The translations under genes were made by a program, and so were the position numbers. A DNA stretch of 64,000 nucleotides from Callaeas wilsoni. Lineage: Eukaryota > Chordata > Aves > Passeriformes > Callaeidae. The notes beneath the pieces are model-generated. The model saw nothing but the letters and a program-made list of their open reading frames with translations, was not told where the DNA came from and did not search any database. Where the stretch lies: the NCBI GenBank assembly GCA_013398955.1, contig VWPU01003029.1:19483-83482 (forward strand), written 5' to 3'. Each line of letters starts with the position of its first letter. Within the stretch, counting starts at the first letter, position 1. This document shows, piece after piece, positions 53,001 through 63,950 of this stretch.

Positions 53001-54050
53001 TTTTCTATTTTCTTTGTTTGAAACTGAAACACTCTCCAACCAAAATAACTTTAAACTGCACCTCTGCTAACTGGGCATGTGTGAATTTCACTGTAATAAA
53101 AGCAACAGCAATTTTTAATTTTTCATTTAAATTGTCCTTTTAATCCCATTTTATGATGTTGTTGCAGAGCAAAACTGACTTTAAATATATAAATGGGAAA
53201 CATTCCTCCCAATTTGTAATAACTTTGACTTTCATTTTTCACTTTGGGGGCTGCCAGATCCAGATATGCACCACAGACTTAGAGAATGGAAAGCTTGATC
53301 GCCAGAACTTGAAGCATGAGTTAAACCAAGTTCTCAAGGAGCTGCGCAAGGCCAAGGAGAAAATAACCCGTCTGGAACCTCTGGTATGTACTGAATAACT
53401 TGCAGGTGAATTTAGTCAGGGATTTTGCATAAACATACATCTTCTTACTTTGAGATCTTATTTCAAGCATTGAGTAAGTGTCCCTCCATGCTTTCTGTCT
53501 GTTTCCCCAAGGTGCAGAGCCCTGTGCCTGCCAGGCAGGCATTGCTTTTCTCTCCAGCATGCATGGAGCAGGAGCACTGCAGCAGGAGCTCCAGAACAGT
53601 CAGGGTGCTGAGCAGGGAACACTCTGTATTTTGTATCACAGTGTGTGACCCAGTTTTGTCTGCTGCACCATGACAAAGCTGCAATGTGCTTCCACTCAGA
53701 CTTGTTGCTGGTGAGCAGGGCACAGTCCTTAGTGCTGTAACACACACAAGGCTTGTGTGCCATCAAGCCTGAATATATTTTCCTACAGTATTTGATCACT
53801 GCATGCTTGCCCCAGTCTAACAGTGAAGCGCCTCCTTTTCCAGAAACTCCGGGAATCCGGACATACGGAATCACAGGAAGATTTGCAAGCTGTATTCCAC
53901 AAGAAGCTGACCACATATGACAGAAGTCCTCCCCTGAAACCTTCCAGCTGCCTTGATGAAAGTTTTCTTGAGTGTCCCAGGTGCAAAGTGCCATATCCAA
54001 CAAGCCAGCATAGAGAATTGCTAGCACACATTGACTTCTGTACAGCTTGA
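43856..54050 (+). CDS. CEP55: Centrosomal protein of 55 kDa (complete, 8 coding exons)
   Basis: Midbody scaffold for abscission in cytokinesis: a coiled-coil dimer, carried to the midbody by MKLP1, that recruits ALIX and TSG101 and through them ESCRT-III. Eight exons join to 1374 nt, i.e. 457 residues plus stop, close to the human length (464). Visible parts: a charged N-terminus; coiled coil about 60-170; the ALIX/TSG101-binding EABR about 173-215 with NQQWLLYDQQREAYVRGLL; a second coiled coil about 220-390; and a C-terminal zinc-binding ubiquitin-interaction motif with C433, C436, H451 and C455. ATG 43856 has A at -3; a frame-open TTG 18 bases upstream is not a plausible start. The gene diverges from MYOF and has a CpG-island promoter with ETS and CHR-like sites. 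All borders are GT/AG and phases agree. Confidence 0.97.
44039..45850 (+). other. CEP55: CEP55 intron 1
   Basis: About 1.8 kb, with a CR1 fragment near 45656-45790 just before exon 2. Nothing else recognised. Confidence 0.75.
45656..45790 (-). repeat. CR1 LINE fragment (3' end, antisense to the + strand)
   Basis: TCATAGAATCATAAGGTCAT then AGAATGGGTTGGGTAGGAAG, AGACCTTAAAGATGACCTAG and CCCCCTGCCCTGGGCAGGGA form the reverse complement of the canonical CR1 3' end, including its ATTCTATGA terminal repeats. 5'-truncated, as usual for CR1. Confidence 0.92.
45851..46138 (+). CDS. CEP55: CEP55 coding exon 2 (residues 62-157)
   Basis: Acceptor TTTCATTTAG, then KILSLEKEKEKYSHLLGEKD and further Lys/Glu-rich coiled coil ending ASSTSQASQ before GTAAGC. 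288 nt, phase 0 on both sides. Confidence 0.95.
46139..48392 (+). other. CEP55: CEP55 intron 2
   Basis: About 2.3 kb. It contains a long open frame (about 47454-48119) with no recognised similarity; otherwise AT-rich intron. Confidence 0.7.
48393..48437 (+). CDS. CEP55: CEP55 coding exon 3 (residues 158-172)
   Basis: A 45-nt exon encoding EAATNSTEVERQLKD between CCGCAG and GTAAGT, matching the mammalian segment just before the EABR. Phase 0 on both sides, so it is skippable in frame. Confidence 0.9.
48438..49195 (+). other. CEP55: CEP55 intron 3
   Basis: About 0.76 kb, with a CR1 tail near 48690-48785; nothing else recognised. Confidence 0.7.
48690..48785 (+). repeat. CR1 LINE 3' fragment (sense)
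   Basis: GAGGTTGGATCAGAACCTCT then TGAGCTCCCTTCCAAGCTGA resembles the CR1 3' end (GGATCAGATGACCTCTTGAG then GTCCCTTCCAACCT), followed by a degraded terminal repeat. Confidence 0.75.
49196..49334 (+). CDS. CEP55: CEP55 coding exon 4 (residues 173-218, ALIX/TSG101-binding region)
   Basis: Starts ALEKNQQWLLYDQQREAYVR and continues GLLGRIFELEQKAE, the EABR that binds ALIX and TSG101. W180 and Y183 are in place. The acceptor is ATGAAG, less typical than the others. 139 nt, ends in phase 1. Confidence 0.95.
49335..51264 (+). other. CEP55: CEP55 intron 4
   Basis: About 1.9 kb of intron; no repeat or exon-like element recognised. Confidence 0.7.
51265..51578 (+). CDS. CEP55: CEP55 coding exon 5 (residues 219-323)
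   Basis: Starts GHLQEEKQEYYDQLLLTARS and contains ERRTITQLRSELNELKKTYE, a long coiled coil. Ends LLCQ before GTAAGT. 314 nt, phase 1 in and phase 0 out. Confidence 0.96.
51579..52569 (+). other. CEP55: CEP55 intron 5
   Basis: About 1.0 kb of AT-rich intron with short T-runs near 52320; nothing else recognised. Confidence 0.7.
52570..52641 (+). CDS. CEP55: CEP55 coding exon 6 (residues 324-347)
   Basis: Reads VQLLRKSLLRQEAEHTRIAL then LEQQ. 72 nt, phase 0 on both sides; acceptor CTTGTAG, donor GTACTC. Confidence 0.95.
52642..53257 (+). other. CEP55: CEP55 intron 6
   Basis: About 0.6 kb of AT-rich intron; nothing recognised. Confidence 0.7.
53258..53383 (+). CDS. CEP55: CEP55 coding exon 7 (residues 348-389)
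   Basis: Starts IQICTTDLENGKLDRQNLKH and includes LNQVLKELRKAKEKITRLE. Two AG acceptors 6 bases apart exist; the first (CTGCCAG) keeps the two residues that match mammals. 126 nt, phase 0 on both sides. Confidence 0.93.
53384..53843 (+). other. CEP55: CEP55 intron 7
   Basis: About 0.46 kb, GC-richer than the other CEP55 introns near 53500-53700; no known repeat recognised. Confidence 0.65.
53844..54050 (+). CDS. CEP55: CEP55 coding exon 8 (residues 390-457, stop)
   Basis: Starts KLRESGHTESQEDLQAVF and ends with the zinc-finger-like CPRCKVPYPTSQHRELLAH then IDFCTA and TGA. Cys433-x2-Cys436 and His451-x3-Cys455 form the putative metal site. 207 nt including stop. Confidence 0.97.
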   Translation, partial: KLRESGHTESQEDLQAVFHKKLTTYDRSPPLKPSSCLDESFLECPRCKVPYPTSQHRELLAHIDFCTA

Positions 54051-54355
54051 GCTCCAAATGGACTTACTATTTTTGCTTCATATATGCTGCCAATATGCTT
54101 GGCAAAAGATCTTTTAAAGCTTTCTTCTTAAAGTTGTATAAAGGACTACTAATTTTATAATTCAGTTCCACAAAAACAGTATTAACATTATAATTTGGCC
54201 TCAGTATTTTACCTCGTGTTTTTGCAAAACAGCTACTGCATTTTCTGGTTGCAAACAGAAATATTTTTAGAATTAGGAATATTTTAAATAGTAAACTACT
54301 GGATTTTTTTTTTTTTTTCGTTTTTGCACTATTAAATGTAAGAATAGTAAAAGCA
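54051..54355 (+). other. CEP55: Candidate CEP55 3' UTR
   Basis: Sequence after the stop codon up to about 20 bases past the ATTAAA at 54331-54336, followed by TG/T-rich DNA suited to cleavage. A longer form ending after AATAAA at 55210-55215 is also possible. The end cannot be fixed without transcript data. Confidence 0.4.
54331..54336 (+). terminator. CEP55: Candidate polyadenylation signal ATTAAA
   Basis: First common variant of the poly(A) signal after the CEP55 stop, about 280 bases downstream, with T/G-rich DNA after it. Alternatives are AATAAA at 55210 and 56804. Confidence 0.4.
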
Positions 54356-54483
54356 CAACTATTGTGTCAGACTGTATTTTAGTTTTGGCATACCCAGTTC
54401 TTTGTTGTTGAATCCTGATGATTGTGCTTGTACCTTAACTGACAAGAATAGCTGCAAAAGATTTTTGGCCCTCGTAGGTGCAC

Positions 54484-54580
54484 TATATATATATATATAT
54501 ATTTATTTATACATGGTGTGTGTATATATGTGTAGTGTGTATAGTACATATATACATGTGTTATATATCATATATATGTG
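54484..54580. repeat. TA/TG-rich microsatellite
   Basis: About ten TA units are followed by TTTATTTATACATG, TG runs and further TATATA blocks. This compound simple repeat lies downstream of CEP55. Confidence 0.85.
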
Positions 54581-57004
54581 GAATATATCAACATCTTGAT
54601 ACACAAAAATTCAGGAGGGCCATGTTAGATTGTTGCTGCTTAAGATTAATGTTGAAAACATCAATCTTAAGTAGCTGATTATCCTGAGCCACTGTCAGGG
54701 GTGACTAAAATGCTGACCGAGGTTTAATGTCAGAAAAACCAACTTCCTAGCAAACATAAACTTCCTTGGTGCCAAAGAAAGTTTATATTTCAGACAATGT
54801 CAGAGACCATTTTTGAAGTTTGGATATAGAATTAAGCTGAATTAAACTTGTTTTGCTTCTGCATTTTAGAGGTTAAAGTTGGGAAATGTCAGTTATTCAA
54901 CCTTAGATTTGTCAAATGTCCTGAAGTGCAGTTTTTAACAAATTGCTCTAGTGGATTTGAAGTCTCACTGTATTTTGGTATTAATACTAAAGACAAGTTA
55001 ATGATCAATTGTGGCAACAAATTAGAAACTGGCAAAAAAAAATTCCTAATGCATTTGCAATTGCAGTCTGATTTTTCTATTGCACCTACTGTAAACTTGA
55101 ATGTGTTGTGAGTATTTTCTTCCTTGCATATGCAGTGAAGTCCCAACAAGAAGTTAGTTCCATGGAAATTATTAAAATGAGGAAATTTTACAAAGATGCA
55201 CTAGTTAAGAATAAATTTACTTATTTTACAAGTTATGGATGCTGAGGACACCCAAGTACTCAAGGCGTATCTTTCTCTGGCCTGCTGATTCTGATTGCTA
55301 GCTGGTATCAGCTTTCTCCATCGCGCTTTGCTGCAAAACTGCACGCATTTACCCCATGATGTTCACCTTAACCCCTGATGCTTAAACTTTATTCTTAAAT
55401 ATGAAGATGTTTTCCAAGTTATTGAAAATAACTTATAGTATCAAGTGATGTTATTCTCAATTAAATCCAGTGTTCATGAGACAGAAAATATTAAAAGCCA
55501 TTATCTTTATATCTGAAATATCTCTGCCAGATTTATTGTATTAGCCAGTCTCTACCCATTTTTCAATTTCACTATGTCTCAGGCTAATCTTTGTATTTGA
55601 CAATTTGCTCAATTGCTAGCAACACGTTTTCTGACCAAAGATATGATAAACTAATGAGTAAAACAGAAACTGTGCTTCAGAATCTCAAGGTTTTGCCATG
55701 AGGGAAATGGTCTTAATTTCATATCTTTTTTAAAGATCTTTTAGTTCAGGATAATAACTATGCTTTTCATTGCAGCCTAATAATTTTAATCGCTAATTAA
55801 ACTACTTCTGAAAGTTTAAGTTTGTCTTTCAACAACACCTTAATCAGCTAGTATTCTACTCCCAGCTGCATACTCAGCATAGTTTCTGCAAAAGGAAATC
55901 CTGATCTTTTATGTATTATAAATGAAATAGGTTTGCCTGCTACAGGTCAGCACTTTTCAGTAGTTCTGAGGCTTTCTTAAATTAGCATAAAACACTTCCA
56001 CATTAGAAACTGGTACTGTAGAGGGAGACTCGGAAAGTTCATAATGTGATAACCTTTAAAAAGTTCTGTTCATTACACCTTTTCTGAACTCTAACAATGG
56101 ATTTAGTCCTACCTGGTAAATATTAAACCCAAGCACAAAAAGCCCCTTGCTGATAAATTTATACAGGTCATTAATGTGGTATACGTTGCAAAATACCAAA
56201 ATGACATCCTAATGAAGCAAAACACTTTGAAAGCAGACCCACAAATACTATTGTCATCACCTACTATGTAACTAAAACCAACTATAAAACTCCAATTTCA
56301 TAAGGTATGTAGATCATATCACTGCTTTTTCCATTCCTCAGAAGCTAAGAAATCTCAGAATTTCTTTTTTATTCTGAAAGTTAACAAAGGACATCTGCTG
56401 CTTCTCTATTTAGTTATATACGGAAAAGACAAATTTGTGCCTAATGTGCTCACCTTACTGGTAAGAATTAATTAGCTGCAAATATAGTTCTTTGTAAGGC
56501 AGGAAGCAACAGCAATGTTTTCGTTACTTCAAGCACTTTGGGTTTACAATTTCGGGAGCCTTTTCTGTTATGTCCCTTTCAAGTAATTGAATTTCAACCT
56601 ACCAGAAAGACTGCATTATTTGAAGCTGTTGATCTAGGAAAGCTTGGGGGCTAATACAGTGGTTTACCAATACTAGCATATTTATAAAGCCTAGCTTTTG
56701 CACTGTTCTTTTTAAACAGTAAATTAAATGGTTTTGATATAATGTTGGGTGACTGGAAAGACACTCCACATAATTTTTTTTCCATAAGGACAGCTGCTTG
56801 TGAAATAAAAACTGAAAGATGTCTCTTATTTTTCTTATATCAATGAACCAACTTCTAATAACTTACTTGCTTGTGCAGCTTTTAGTCTTGGTTTTGATAG
56901 CTGTCTTTCACACGGTTATGTTGATTTTGAGTATTGTACTTCATGAACAATTCAGACTACTATGAATGTAGTAGAAGTCTCTCAGATTTCTGATCAAATT
57001 CATG

Positions 57005-57300
57005 GAAGAACCAGGCTTATCCAGTCTAGAAAAAAACATAAAAAATGACAAAATTTCATTAAGAGGAAAGAAGAAAAAAGTCTTCCAGTGCTCAGTGAGA
57101 AGAGTCATATGTTCAAAATTGCAACAGATAAGGAAAATCTTTCTGCTGGTTGGAGCAGATGAGCAGTGAAACACATTGCTTATGGAGGCTGTGAAATCTC
57201 CACCACTGGAGATTTATGGGGACTTATGTAACTACCTAAACCATCCCTGACAGGCGAGTCTGCCTGTGCTCAGGGACATCAGCTGCTGACTTCTCACAGT
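57005..57300 (+). repeat. CR1 LINE fragment (sense, diverged)
   Basis: GAACCAGGCTTATCCAGTCT, then GGAGGCTGTGAAATCTCCAC and CACTGGAGATTTATGG with similar spacing resemble internal 3' CR1 sequence (sense). Diverged; edges are approximate. Confidence 0.6.
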
Positions 57301-60300
57301 GCTTTGAAGCCCTGTTTTTAATGACACTGTCTTGGGGTCACATAAAGACCTGCAAGAAAAAAAGACACCATAAGATTTAAATAAAAAAGCCGCAATGGTT
57401 CTTCTGTACTAACTCTTCATGTTATTTCACTACATGCTAAATTAGTAGCTACTGCACTAGAAGTCATTAAAACAGTTTAATCTCATGTTTCTCAACTGGA
57501 AAATTACTGGTATTCCTATTCCTGTATAAACTTCTAGTCTAAGCAGATAAAGCTGTTTCAAATCAATATTTGTACTCGTGCATCTCTATCCTGCTGAAAA
57601 ACAAGATAAATGACACGAGCACAGCTTGATGTCACTTAGTTCCTTATTATTGAGAAGTGTCTCATTCCCAGATTGTTTTAACAAACAGCACCACGGCGCC
57701 TGGTTCTTTGGTATTTGGGGCGTTTAGGCTCCCCTCCATAAGGTGCTCCAGGAAGAAGATTCAAAAAGCCAGTGTCCTGAGTGGGAGCTGGCCAAGCCAG
57801 ACAGTGAGAAACACAACTGCTCAAGAAAGGCTCGGTGCACAGAAAAGAGAAGCTCAGGAGGAGTCACAGATGTAAATTCTCCTAACATTGTCAATGTCAA
57901 ATGAGTGTCTCTCAAAAAGAGCAGACTTCAAACAGGACATGTATACATGAAGGGAGACCTTCCCTCACACCCAGTGCCCCTTCAGACCTGGAACAGAGCT
58001 CCCCACCAGCAGTCAGGGACAGATACTCATTTGGTGGTCTCTAGGACCAACCAAAATTTTCAGTATTTTATACTGAATTAATAGTTCTAAAAAGATAGAG
58101 AAAGATAATGTGCTTCAAAATACCCTGTAAGAAAGAAGCCTGGGACCTTATCATAGTGACATCCAGCTGGCTTCTTGACAGAAGTGCAACCAGGTTTAAT
58201 TTCCCTCATCAATTCAAAACTGGTGAATGTGCACACTGTGTCAGTGAAAGTGCTAGTTTTATCAATGTAACAAGTTTGATAGAGTCAGTATTATCTCATT
58301 CAACTAGACAGAAAACTCTACAGCCTAATTAAGGCATACATGCTTTCCAGACTCAGTTTATGGGAAGCTCCAAGTCACATCTTATCAGTCATCTCAAATG
58401 GCCACTGATAATGAAAACCATAAACAGTGCGGGAAATAACATGATTAGCATTACATGAGGGAAGCCAGAAGAGTTTACAGCAGAATTTAAAGCATTATTT
58501 GAACTTTCATTGCTGTTGCAAGATAGATTTTTCTGTTTCTCCAGCCCTAGCTTAATGCTCGCTAAGGTGAAGCCTGACAATATAGAGAGATGTTTTTTGC
58601 AGCAGACAGGCACTGTAGACCTTGCTTCAGAAATATGTGGCTTTTAAAAGTAAAGCTGCTATCCCAGTTCGGAGCTGAAGAACCCCTGTTGCTCCCAACA
58701 AGTTACTCTTCTAAGATGAGACATCAGGGAAAGAAAAGAAAAGCAAACCGATTCTCCTGAAACTTCACAAATAAGAGCATTCTCTAATCTCTGGGTTCTT
58801 GAGTATGAGAAGAAACAATGATATCTGTGATCTCTGCACAGCGTACAACCCAGCAGACCAGTGTGTTCAGGGAATGTCTGAATACATCTCCTGAGCATGA
58901 GAGGCTGGTGACAAGTCAATTTGTAAATCCTTCAGACGTTCACCACAGCTTTTGTTTTGATGTCTCTGCATCAAAGCTCATTAACAGGAATGTAAGTAAC
59001 TTTATGCACACCTGAAAGTGTGACATCTGACTCTGCACAAAACTCACTCAGGGTCTCAGTTCCTTGGTAAGAGTGTTCTACCAGATCCTGCAATGCCCAA
59101 ACAAACCATTCTGATACTCTGCATTCACTGACAAACTCCCTAAATCCATGGGCTAGAGATATAAGTGTAATACCATTTCTAAAACTATTAAGAAACAACC
59201 TCAATTAGTTATAAGAGTTTAGCTGGAACTGAGTCACTCTGGTGAAGCTTGGGTAACATGCAGCAAAACAGAAAACGTGACCTTCCAGGGGAATTCTATG
59301 TGACGTGGTTTACGTTCTTAATTTGCACTTGCTTCAGAGAGAAATCCCTTCCTTACCGCAAGCCACAATGCTGATGTTGGCAAAACTTCTGGTGGTCTTG
59401 ACGACCAATAGGTGACCCAGCTTTTATTAGAAAGCACATCTACTGCCAGTATTATTGGCAGCTCTGCTTTTGGCTGAGGCCTTGGTCAGTAATGCTGCTG
59501 CTACAGCTTAAAACTACAGTGCCACTGGCACTTATCCCAGGAAGCAGGCCAGCTTCTGATGGATACTGTCTACAGCAAAATGAGACTTCCTAGAAGAAAG
59601 AGTGACTTGCTCATGTCCCAGAAGAAACAGGGATTAATTTTTGACATGATGACATAAGTGAAGCATCTAGCTATTTTCAGTGGACACAGGAATGTGTGAG
59701 CTTGCTACTATATGTAAACAAACAGATGCATTTTTATTTGCACTAAAAGTTTAAAATTGTCCCTTGCACATTGGTGTAAGCACTTCGGCTTACTGATATG
59801 AAATTATAAAATAGGTGAGCAGTTAGAAAACTTCCTAAAAAACAAAATAAATCAAAATAGACTTGTATTTGAAACATACCTTACAATGGTGTAACTTCTT
59901 CTAAGCACAGGATTCATAGTATCTAGAAGCAGTATCTATCTGCACAGCTGCAGTGTGATATGTAAGAGCAAAATGAAAACAGAAAGTTAACCTTGGTTGA
60001 AAAACATGCTAAAAACCTTATTGTGCAGACACGAGTCATCTAGAAGCTTGCAACCTCTCTCAAGAAGACAAAGAGAAAACATTTCTAATGAAATAAATTT
60101 ACATCACTTAGCAAACCTTAAATGTGCAATACATCTGTTCCAGAAGTCAGTGCTATTTACCCAGTGTGATAAAGTGCACAAAAATAGACCCAAAGACTTA
60201 AACACCAATCTACATGCAAGAGGATGTATAAATAAAGCAAAAACCTTTACTAGATCATGTCTAAATGGAACAAGAACTCCCATCTCCCACAGTCACCCAG

Positions 60301-61392
60301 CCGAAGTGGTCCCTCACTCTGTGAATATTTCTTAATGCTCATGAAATAAATAAGCTGATCAATCCCCATCTGTCACAACAGTTCATGGTTGCCAGGGGAA
60401 CAATCTGAAAAGCAGAGCTTGACTAATGGTATCAGGTAACACAGCCCTTATCTGCAACAGAGAAGGCCAAAGCTTGGGCTTTCATTAGGGATGGAGAAAA
60501 CACTCACAAAAAAGGAAATAAGATTTTTCCCTGCTAGGTTAGGCAAACCAGCTCCACAGAGGTCTCTGCAGCTTTCATTAAACGTAGAACAATGAAATCT
60601 GAGTTGACTCCATGTTTGAGTCTGAGCATAAAAGTAAATACAGGTTAAAAAAAATGTACAGGTTAAGCAATCATAGCCGGTTTCCAGGCATTCTGTTAAT
60701 CACTTCCTTGTCACAAGCACGTGGTGCACACACCACACACTGCATCCACCTATTACAGCAAGGCCAGAGTAGCTCTATCGAGGTTATGACTCTTCCTCAG
60801 ATTTCACGTTGTGATGGTTGCTATGATTAGACCTACCCAACAGCAAATACAACTTTTGTACTTCATGGGAGGCAAAAGAAAGCTACTCTTTTAGATAATG
60901 GATCCATTGGACCCATGAGTAATCAGACCATTTTTGCTCCTGCAAGGAGCCCCCATTCGTTTGATCAAACCCGATGGAAACACGCATGCTTCTTCACAGC
61001 TCTGCTGTCTCCAGGCACAGGATTTTGTACACAGGTCAGTGTGAAGTTCACTCACTAATAGCATACTAAAAGCAGCATTTTACTTTGGTTCTCCTAAGCA
61101 AACAGGCTTATGCCAAGTAAGTAAGGTTCTCACTCACACCTAAGGACCAAAGCTAAAGGTGATCCTTTCTAAATAAGATCAAAGATCTACCCCGACACTT
61201 CCACACATCATCTCATTTTCAAACCTTCTGCTCCTCAGGCATTCCTTTCCTCCCTAACTGAAAGTATCTTAATTTCTTCAATAATGCAGCTTTGGATGTT
61301 TCACTCCCTGTTTCCTTTCCCCTATTCTATTTCAAATATGTTTACTTTTACCCTGAGTTGACAGGGTCAGTTTCTAATTTAACCTTCCACTA

Positions 61393-61740
61393 ATGTCAAA
61401 GGGGCTAAAGATTTTATTCATAATAACATTTGCATTTATCTGTGCTACCATTTCCAGCTGCCCCACTTCTGCTCCCCCTGTCCTCTTAATGCCTCCCAAG
61501 TTTTCACACAGGTACAACCAGACTATTAACAATAGCTCTTGCCCAAATCCCTGCCATTACTTAGAACTGACCACACCACTGCTACTGCCAGCTGCCCAGA
61601 ATTTTGGGGCTAGTCTGTCAGCTTGTAAAAAGTCCCAGACCTGTGAGGTTGTGGCAACTGGAAGGTCTTGCTATATTTCAAGATTCAGTAATAATTTTAA
61701 AGAATCAGTCCATAGCAGAGCCAACATAAATTGTGGCTAG
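61393..61740 (+). other. Orphan open frame with signal-peptide-like start (doubtful gene)
   Basis: A 115-codon ATG-initiated frame begins MSKGLKILFIITFAFICATI, a short basic start followed by a hydrophobic stretch, then several Cys and an NNSS glycosylation-like site. No family was recognised, no splice structure is evident and composition matches the background. Chance is the default explanation. Confidence 0.12.
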
Positions 61741-62186
61741 ATATGTCAAGCATTGATCATAAATACTAACAAAAATTCAGCAGGTCTATTAAATTTACTG
61801 AATTTTTTGTAATATGGGTGCAGATTTTTTTCTCCCATCAAATGATACAGAATAAAGTATCTATATCAAGACACTTGCCAGTCACTTGTGTTGCTTGCTG
61901 AAAAAAGCCCCAATCTTGCAAGTTTTCTTACTGTCTTCACTTGAGTTCATAGCCCATCCCACTTAACAGCAATTGTTCCCACATTTCACAGAGTCATCAA
62001 TCAGCAGGAGTCAGTAGGAGCATTTCATCCACCTGTTTAGGCTGCCTTGCAAACTCCCTGTTGGAGAAAACATGGAATTAAAATAAATGCAAATTCTGCC
62101 CAGGCAAAGATATGGGAAGCAGTCCAGCAAAGATGTCACTCTTGTCATCCCTCATTAGGAGATTGCCCCTTCAAAGGACCGAGTTT

Positions 62187-62220
62187 CTGGAATCCCCACT
62201 AATCTGGAATCCCCACTAAT
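62187..62220. repeat. Perfect 17-bp tandem duplication
   Basis: CTGGAATCCCCACTAAT occurs twice in direct succession. A small, recent-looking duplication. Confidence 0.9.
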
Positions 62221-62819
62221 ACCATTGCATAAATGGTTGATGGCAGGGTCACACCCAGGGTACCGCAGAAGCACCGCCCATCACCTGCTCCCCGTGACAC
62301 CAGTTTGGAATAATAACTCTCACCTAATCCAAAGGTGTAGGTCCACACGCCAAGCCTGTAAGTGCACTCTTGAGCACCAACACTGGCACTCAGCCAAATG
62401 AATTCACCCAGAGCTGTCTAAAGTTATACAACTGTTTACATACTTTATGAAAACATTTTATCTTCTTTTATGAGACATTATCTGCCTGTCTGTGACAATT
62501 TACATGCTTCATTCCCAGCCCATTTCTACATCATCTGGAGTGAAGAGCCTAAGTGGAAAGCCTTACTTTCATTTACAATCTGAGCAACTGCTTCTAGGAA
62601 TTGAAGTTCAGAGAAAATAAGGTATTTTCTAGGTTTGTCTTACTTTAACAGGCTTCTCCAGCAAGAACTTATAACACAGGTGAGATTCTAGATCAATTTC
62701 GTAAACAGATCCCCACCATCATGTCAGTGACACTTCTCCACAGTTAGGACAAGCAATGCACAAGTCTACTGTTTCCAAATGCCACCACTGTCAACACAGG
62801 ACAATATGGGTAAATTCCT

Positions 62820-62862
62820 GTTTTGGTTTGGTTTGGTTTGGTTTTGGTTTTGGTTTGTTTTT
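62820..62862. repeat. (GGTTT)n simple repeat
   Basis: Repeated GGTTT/GGTTTT units just upstream of the FFAR4 CpG island. Confidence 0.85.
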
Positions 62863-63397
62863 ACCCTGAATTAGTCTGGTTGTCCCAGGCTCCTGAGGAG
62901 AGCTCTCAGAGTGGTGCGGCAGCCATCCAGGTTTTTAAGCCATGCACGCCCCCATTGGATGGCCGCAGACTGGGTCACCTCCCAGGGTCACCGGCAGCCC
63001 AGGGGCCTGCCTGGAGAGCAGAGCAGACCAGGGCTGGCCCTCGATGAGGTGGCTGGGCCGGGGCCCCTGGGCATGGAGGTGCCAGCATGTGACCCACACC
63101 CTGCCCAGGGAGGTGTCAGGCAGCCCCTCGCTGCCACCTCACGCTCTGCGGCCTCGCCTTTGTGTGAGCTCCACCGTGTTTACTCTCCCACTTCCTTGTT
63201 CCACTCCAGTGCGAGGGCCATAAACCGCCCGGCTGGCACGGCTGAGCCCTTGGTGGCAGGGGCAGGAGGAAAAGGAGGGAGGGGGATGGCGGTCAGCCCC
63301 TGGCTCTGTGCTGGGAGGGCACCCCAGGTGCCGCCGTGGTGGTTGGGAGCGCAGCCCTTTCCCTAGGGCTGGTGCCACCATCCACGGTGGGTCTCTC

Positions 63398-63613
63398 ATG
63401 CCCGCTGGCCACCCTCATGCCGGTTTCCAGGGACACACTAGGAGAGAACAGGACCTACTTCCCCTTCTTCTCAGACTTCAGGGGCCACAATGCGACGGCT
63501 CTGCGCATCGGCGAGACGTCTGCCCTGGCCTTCATCTTCCTGCTGTCCTTGGTGGGAAACATCTGGGGCATCTGCCTGCTGGTGAGGCAGCACCGCCGGC
63601 TCTGTGCCGCTAA
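63398..63613 (+). promoter_or_regulatory. FFAR4: Upstream ATG frame overlapping the FFAR4 start
   Basis: An ATG 19 bases before the FFAR4 start opens a different frame of 71 codons that runs across the FFAR4 start and stops at 63611-63613. Both ATGs have weak context (CTC before each). If transcribed, it could reduce FFAR4 translation. Confidence 0.4.
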
Positions 63614-63950
63614 CTGCCTGGTCCTCAACCTCTTCTGCGCCGACCTGCTCTTCATCACCGCCATACCCTTCATCACCGTCGTGCGCTGGACCGAGTCCTG
63701 GGTGCTGGGCGGCGTCGTTTGCCACCTGCTCTTCTATGTGATGAGCCTGAGCGGCACCGTCGTCATCCTCTCCCTCTCGGCCGTCAGCCTGGAGCGCGTC
63801 GTCAGCATCGCCCGGCTGCGCCACGCCGCCTTCCGTCGCCGCAAGGCGCTGGCCGCCGCCGTGCTCTTCATCTGGGGCTTCGCCGCCCTCGCCACCCTCC
63901 CGCTCTGCTGCTTCTTCACCGTGGTGCGGCTGCCTGCCGCCGCCGGCCAG
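63417..63950 (+). CDS. FFAR4: Free fatty acid receptor 4 (GPR120), coding exon 1 of several
   Basis: Class A G-protein-coupled receptor for long-chain and omega-3 fatty acids; it couples mainly to Gq and arrestin in gut endocrine cells, fat and macrophages. This exon encodes 178 residues ending LPAAAGQ at GTGAGG in phase 0. It contains an N-terminal tail with N-glycosylation sites N11 and N25; TM1 with the GN motif (N48); TM2 with LNLFCADL (D76 = 2.50); R90, matching the human ligand-contact Arg99; C102 (3.25 disulfide); an ERV motif at the end of TM3 (E126-R127); and TM4 with W153. FPFFSDFRGHN and VLNLFCADLLFITAIPF match FFAR4 closely, and synteny with CEP55 agrees. The chosen ATG gives an N-terminus about nine residues shorter than human; no earlier in-frame ATG is near. 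TM5-7 lie outside the window. Confidence 0.95.

Larger units (their letters stand above)
54581..62819. other. CEP55-FFAR4 intergenic region
   Basis: About 8 kb of mostly AT-rich DNA. It contains a CR1 fragment near 57005-57300, a 17-bp tandem duplication near 62187-62220 and one open frame with a signal-peptide-like start at 61393-61740. Otherwise no gene, RNA gene or intact mobile element was recognised. Confidence 0.65.

Noticed and set aside
53458..54057. 199-codon antisense open frame over CEP55 exon 8 and intron 7
   Set aside because: It is the shadow of the coding exon plus GC-richer intron. It has no recognisable protein and no splice or promoter signals.
59440..59461. Small perfect hairpin (CTGCCA, 7-base loop, TGGCAG)
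   Set aside because: It is too short for a microRNA precursor and such hairpins are expected by chance in 64 kb.
63308..63613. 101-codon open frame as a separate gene before FFAR4
   Set aside because: It overlaps FFAR4 exon 1 in another frame and is best treated as an upstream/overlapping ATG frame, not a gene.
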